A DNA stretch of 8,876 nucleotides, taken from positions 1 through 8,876 of the forward strand of contig JAQBFG010000172.1 in the NCBI GenBank assembly GCA_032123495.1, given 5' to 3'. This stretch comes from JAAERC01 sp032123495 (lineage in GTDB: Bacteria > Zixibacteria > MSB-5A5 > GN15 > PGXB01). Positions 7,033 to 8,876 of this stretch are shown in pieces (the first letter of the stretch is position 1; the number at the start of each line of letters is the position of its first letter). The notes below the pieces were generated by a model that did no database searches, was not told the origin of the DNA, and saw only the letters and a program-made list of their open reading frames with translations. The position numbers and the translations under genes are program-made.

Positions 7033-7090
7033 CCGTCAGAAACCGATTCCTGACGGAAATTTGTAGGTCGAAATCCCGAAGGGTTTCGAC
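7033..7090. repeat. Two-hairpin REP-like element
   Basis: Hairpin A pairs CCGTCAG (7033-7039) with CTGACGG (7050-7056) around 10 nt. Hairpin B pairs GTCGAAA+CCC (7067-7077, one bulged T) with GGGTTTCGAC (7081-7090) around a GAA loop. The pair sits in the upstream leader of the NAxKHGL gene, 7-64 nt before its ribosome-binding site. It lies between that gene and the DGQHR gene, both on the minus strand. There is no T run after hairpin B on either strand, so a simple terminator is unlikely. The form resembles paired REP/REPIN palindromes; other copies in the genome are not visible here. Confidence 0.6.
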
Positions 7091-7174
7091 AAAAATCTTA
7101 TTTATGCTTTCTATTGATGAGGGAGAGGACAGAATCAACATCGGTTTGGTGGGGAAAGGCGCAGTCGGCAAATA

Positions 7175-8365
7175 TTATTTTTCAATCATATCTTGGATAG
7201 AAATAATTCCGCGTAACATTTTTAGAAAAACTGATTGTCCACCGCTTCCCGGGACAAAATGTGCAGCTGTGAATTCATCATCGACACACTCTATCGATTC
7301 AAAATATTTTGAAAATTTTGCTGCTGAAGGAATTATTCCAATATTTTCTTTTGCGATATCAAGGTAAACATCTTCCTTAAGAAACTTCATTAGGGCTTTA
7401 AAGGCGTTGGATCTTGGCAGCAAATTTCCGACCCTATCATAAGCGGCCCAAGAATTAGGCCATTTGTTACGAATTGCTGAAAAATAGTTAAACAGTATCT
7501 CAGCGATATCAAGATCTTTGCCTTCAATGAATAAATTTCTAAAAGGATGCTTCTTAAGCTCCTCATACGCAACAGTTTTTAGCCTTCCCCCCTTTAACAA
7601 AATGTTTCTGTCGTTGAATGGATCAGCTGAAATAAATTTAACCAATGCTTCAACAAAAGCTGCTTGGGTAAGAGGCTCCTTTTTACGGCCAGGTGTCGCA
7701 GTTCCCAATCGTTTTATTCTCAAATATAACGGACTTGATTTTTCTTTATCTAAGGCCACGGCGACATGATGGCAAGTTTTAAGAGGATTTCTTTTTTTTG
7801 AAAGTTCCGAAAGATCATATACTAAGCTTTTACTTACTTTTGTCTGAGCCAGGTTTACCGTGGCAAAAATATTGGCCTGCTCAGGAATGTCGGCGCCTAT
7901 AAATATCGATAGATTAATTTCGAACATTAAATCGTCATAGATCGGATCCCAATTTCCATCATCATCCATGAATGAAGCAATTCTATGCTGTCCATCAATT
8001 ACTTTTGCTATCTTTTCATATGGAATTGATTCTTCATCTGATTCGTTTTCTGAATTGAAAGAAGAAAATGTTAGCAATTGTGTTCCATCTTCGTATTCTG
8101 CGCAACGCTCATCAATAGCAACAATCACTGCCGTAGGAAAAGTCGCGTCAGGGGATAGAATATATTTTTTTAGATCCTTTATTCTTTTTTTGCTAACCGG
8201 CCTTTGAATTCCCAAATATTTTTCAACATCACGTTGATCTTTCGCCAATCTTCTCACATCAGCAAATGAAATTTCAACCAAATCTTTAGCCTGAATAGAA
8301 GCTGTATAAAATTCGCCAATTGGCTGCGAAATCTTAAGAGCTTTTAATGTTATTTTCTTTGACAT
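7175..8365 (-). CDS. DGQHR-domain protein (DndB-related)
   Basis: This 396-residue soluble protein has the hallmark VIDGQHRIASF (DGQHR at 124-128). N-terminal family features include QRPVSKKRIKDLKKYI (54-69) before FPTAVIVAI (76-84), and after the hallmark FATVNLAQTKVSKSLVYDL (167-185), the block found in DndB-type proteins. DGQHR proteins include DndB, the regulator of DNA phosphorothioation (dnd) clusters, and many standalone forms in defence islands and mobile regions. No dnd gene is visible here, so calling it DndB would overreach. Residues 200-396 contain a basic PGRKKEP segment and helical stretches I cannot assign. The gene starts 2 nt after the stop of a membrane-protein gene, with AGGGG (in that gene's last codons) about 10 nt before the ATG, so the two are probably translationally coupled. 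The region looks AT-rich relative to fusA2, hinting at transfer. Confidence 0.85.
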   Translation of the reverse strand: MSKKITLKALKISQPIGEFYTASIQAKDLVEISFADVRRLAKDQRDVEKYLGIQRPVSKKRIKDLKKYILSPDATFPTAVIVAIDERCAEYEDGTQLLTFSSFNSENESDEESIPYEKIAKVIDGQHRIASFMDDDGNWDPIYDDLMFEINLSIFIGADIPEQANIFATVNLAQTKVSKSLVYDLSELSKKRNPLKTCHHVAVALDKEKSSPLYLRIKRLGTATPGRKKEPLTQAAFVEALVKFISADPFNDRNILLKGGRLKTVAYEELKKHPFRNLFIEGKDLDIAEILFNYFSAIRNKWPNSWAAYDRVGNLLPRSNAFKALMKFLKEDVYLDIAKENIGIIPSAAKFSKYFESIECVDDEFTAAHFVPGSGGQSVFLKMLRGIISIQDMIEK

Positions 8366-8367
8366 TA

Positions 8368-8876
8368 TTAATTGGCCCCTGATTTATTTAGACGACCAGC
8401 AAATTCGTCTAGAAATTCATTTTCATCTTCCCTGTTTTTTGAAACCAAATTACTACCATCATTTGATCCGTCAAGTATTGATAAATACCAGCAAAATAAG
8501 GCGAAAGCATAGACATAAAATTCAAAGCCAGGAATTAAATGATATAAAAATATAGTTTCAATATCATTATTTAATATTGTTGCACTATAGGTTGAAGCCG
8601 TTAAAAGTAATACTATAATAGACACAAAAAATAACAATGTATATCCCGAAAATAGTTCTCTAAATGTTTCTGCCATTTTCAATCGACTCATTTTATCGAT
8701 CTCAACAGCCCTATATTTTTCAAAAATTATAAATAGCATTGGTGAAAGAAATGATGCGGCGTAAACAAATAGTGTAGAAGGGTAAAATGAATTACATATC
8801 CTTTCCCAGAATTCATATTCAATTGCTTCTGTGCCTATGGGGGCATTTGAGTATAGTATTGACCATAGAACTGGCC
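8368..8876 (-). CDS. Multi-spanning membrane protein, C-terminal part (5' end outside window)
   Basis: The minus-strand frame is open to the window edge, giving 168 visible residues; the ATG at 8739 is internal and cuts a hydrophobic segment, so the start lies beyond 8876. Counting from the first complete codon, membrane segments lie near residues 33-51 (LFVYAASFLSPMLFIIF), 78-98 (YTLLFFVSIIVLLLTASTYSA) and 109-134 (FLYHLIPGFEFYVYAFALFCWYLSIL). A charged amphipathic loop (52-76) joins the first two, and a 34-residue acidic tail (DGSNDGSNLVSKNREDENEF) ends the protein. I do not recognise the family. It is the upstream partner of the DGQHR gene (2-nt gap), so the two likely work together. A small-membrane effector, like those in several defence systems, is one possibility; an ordinary transporter or sensor fragment is another. 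Confidence 0.7.
   Translation of the reverse strand, partial: PVLWSILYSNAPIGTEAIEYEFWERICNSFYPSTLFVYAASFLSPMLFIIFEKYRAVEIDKMSRLKMAETFRELFSGYTLLFFVSIIVLLLTASTYSATILNNDIETIFLYHLIPGFEFYVYAFALFCWYLSILDGSNDGSNLVSKNREDENEFLDEFAGRLNKSGAN

Noticed and set aside
6974..7171. Minus-strand 65-aa reading frame overlapping the NAxKHGL gene start
   Set aside because: It reads through both palindromes in another frame; such repeat-derived frames are common spurious calls.
7008..7367. Plus-strand 119-aa reading frame
   Set aside because: It is a translation of the two hairpins followed by the antisense of the DGQHR gene's end; no family features and no ribosome-binding site.
7175..8365. Calling this gene dndB of a phosphorothioation system
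   Set aside because: No dndA, C, D or E gene is visible, and standalone DGQHR proteins are common; only the domain is supported.
1..8876. CRISPR array, tRNA, rRNA or transposase
   Set aside because: No regularly spaced repeats, cloverleaf-like segments, rRNA signatures or transposase-like reading frames were found on either strand by eye.

Overview
The window comes from a Gram-negative-type bacterium of moderate GC. It encodes an outer-membrane beta-barrel with a C-terminal Phe, a multihaem cytochrome lipoprotein, CheD and an HDOD protein. This mix, plus a gene family and palindromes of a kind I associate (from memory, unverified) with uncultured FCB-type lineages such as Zixibacteria, suggests an uncultivated environmental lineage with extracellular electron transfer. 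The phylum is an inference that only a search could settle.

Layout. (1) Positions 3-2186, plus strand: the C-terminal part of an MtrB/PioB-like outer-membrane barrel, then a six-haem lipoprotein cytochrome, closed by a strong intrinsic terminator (2207-2236). Together they look like a porin-cytochrome conduit. (2) Positions 2340-3764, plus strand: a possible structured leader, then cheD and an HDOD-domain gene that overlap by ATGA. This is a chemosensory or signalling pair. (3) Positions 3922-6144, plus strand: a near-consensus sigma70-type promoter, a monocistronic EF-G paralogue (FusA2/EF-G-2 type, with NKIE in place of the usual NKxD G4 motif) and an intrinsic terminator. (4) Positions 6145-7174: a repeat-rich island. 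A minus-strand gene of an unnamed family, with an N-terminal GPKT..GK..NAxKHGL motif, lies between degenerate repeats on its 3' side and a two-hairpin REP-like element on its 5' side. (5) Positions 7175-8876, minus strand: a two-gene unit encoding a multi-spanning membrane protein, open at the window edge, followed after 2 nt by a DGQHR-domain protein of the DndB-related type. This stretch looks more AT-rich than fusA2.

Regions 1-3 resemble ordinary chromosomal genes. Regions 4-5 resemble accessory DNA. The best candidate for something undescribed is the membrane protein-DGQHR pair; the REP-flanked NAxKHGL gene is second. No rRNA, tRNA, CRISPR array or transposase was seen.
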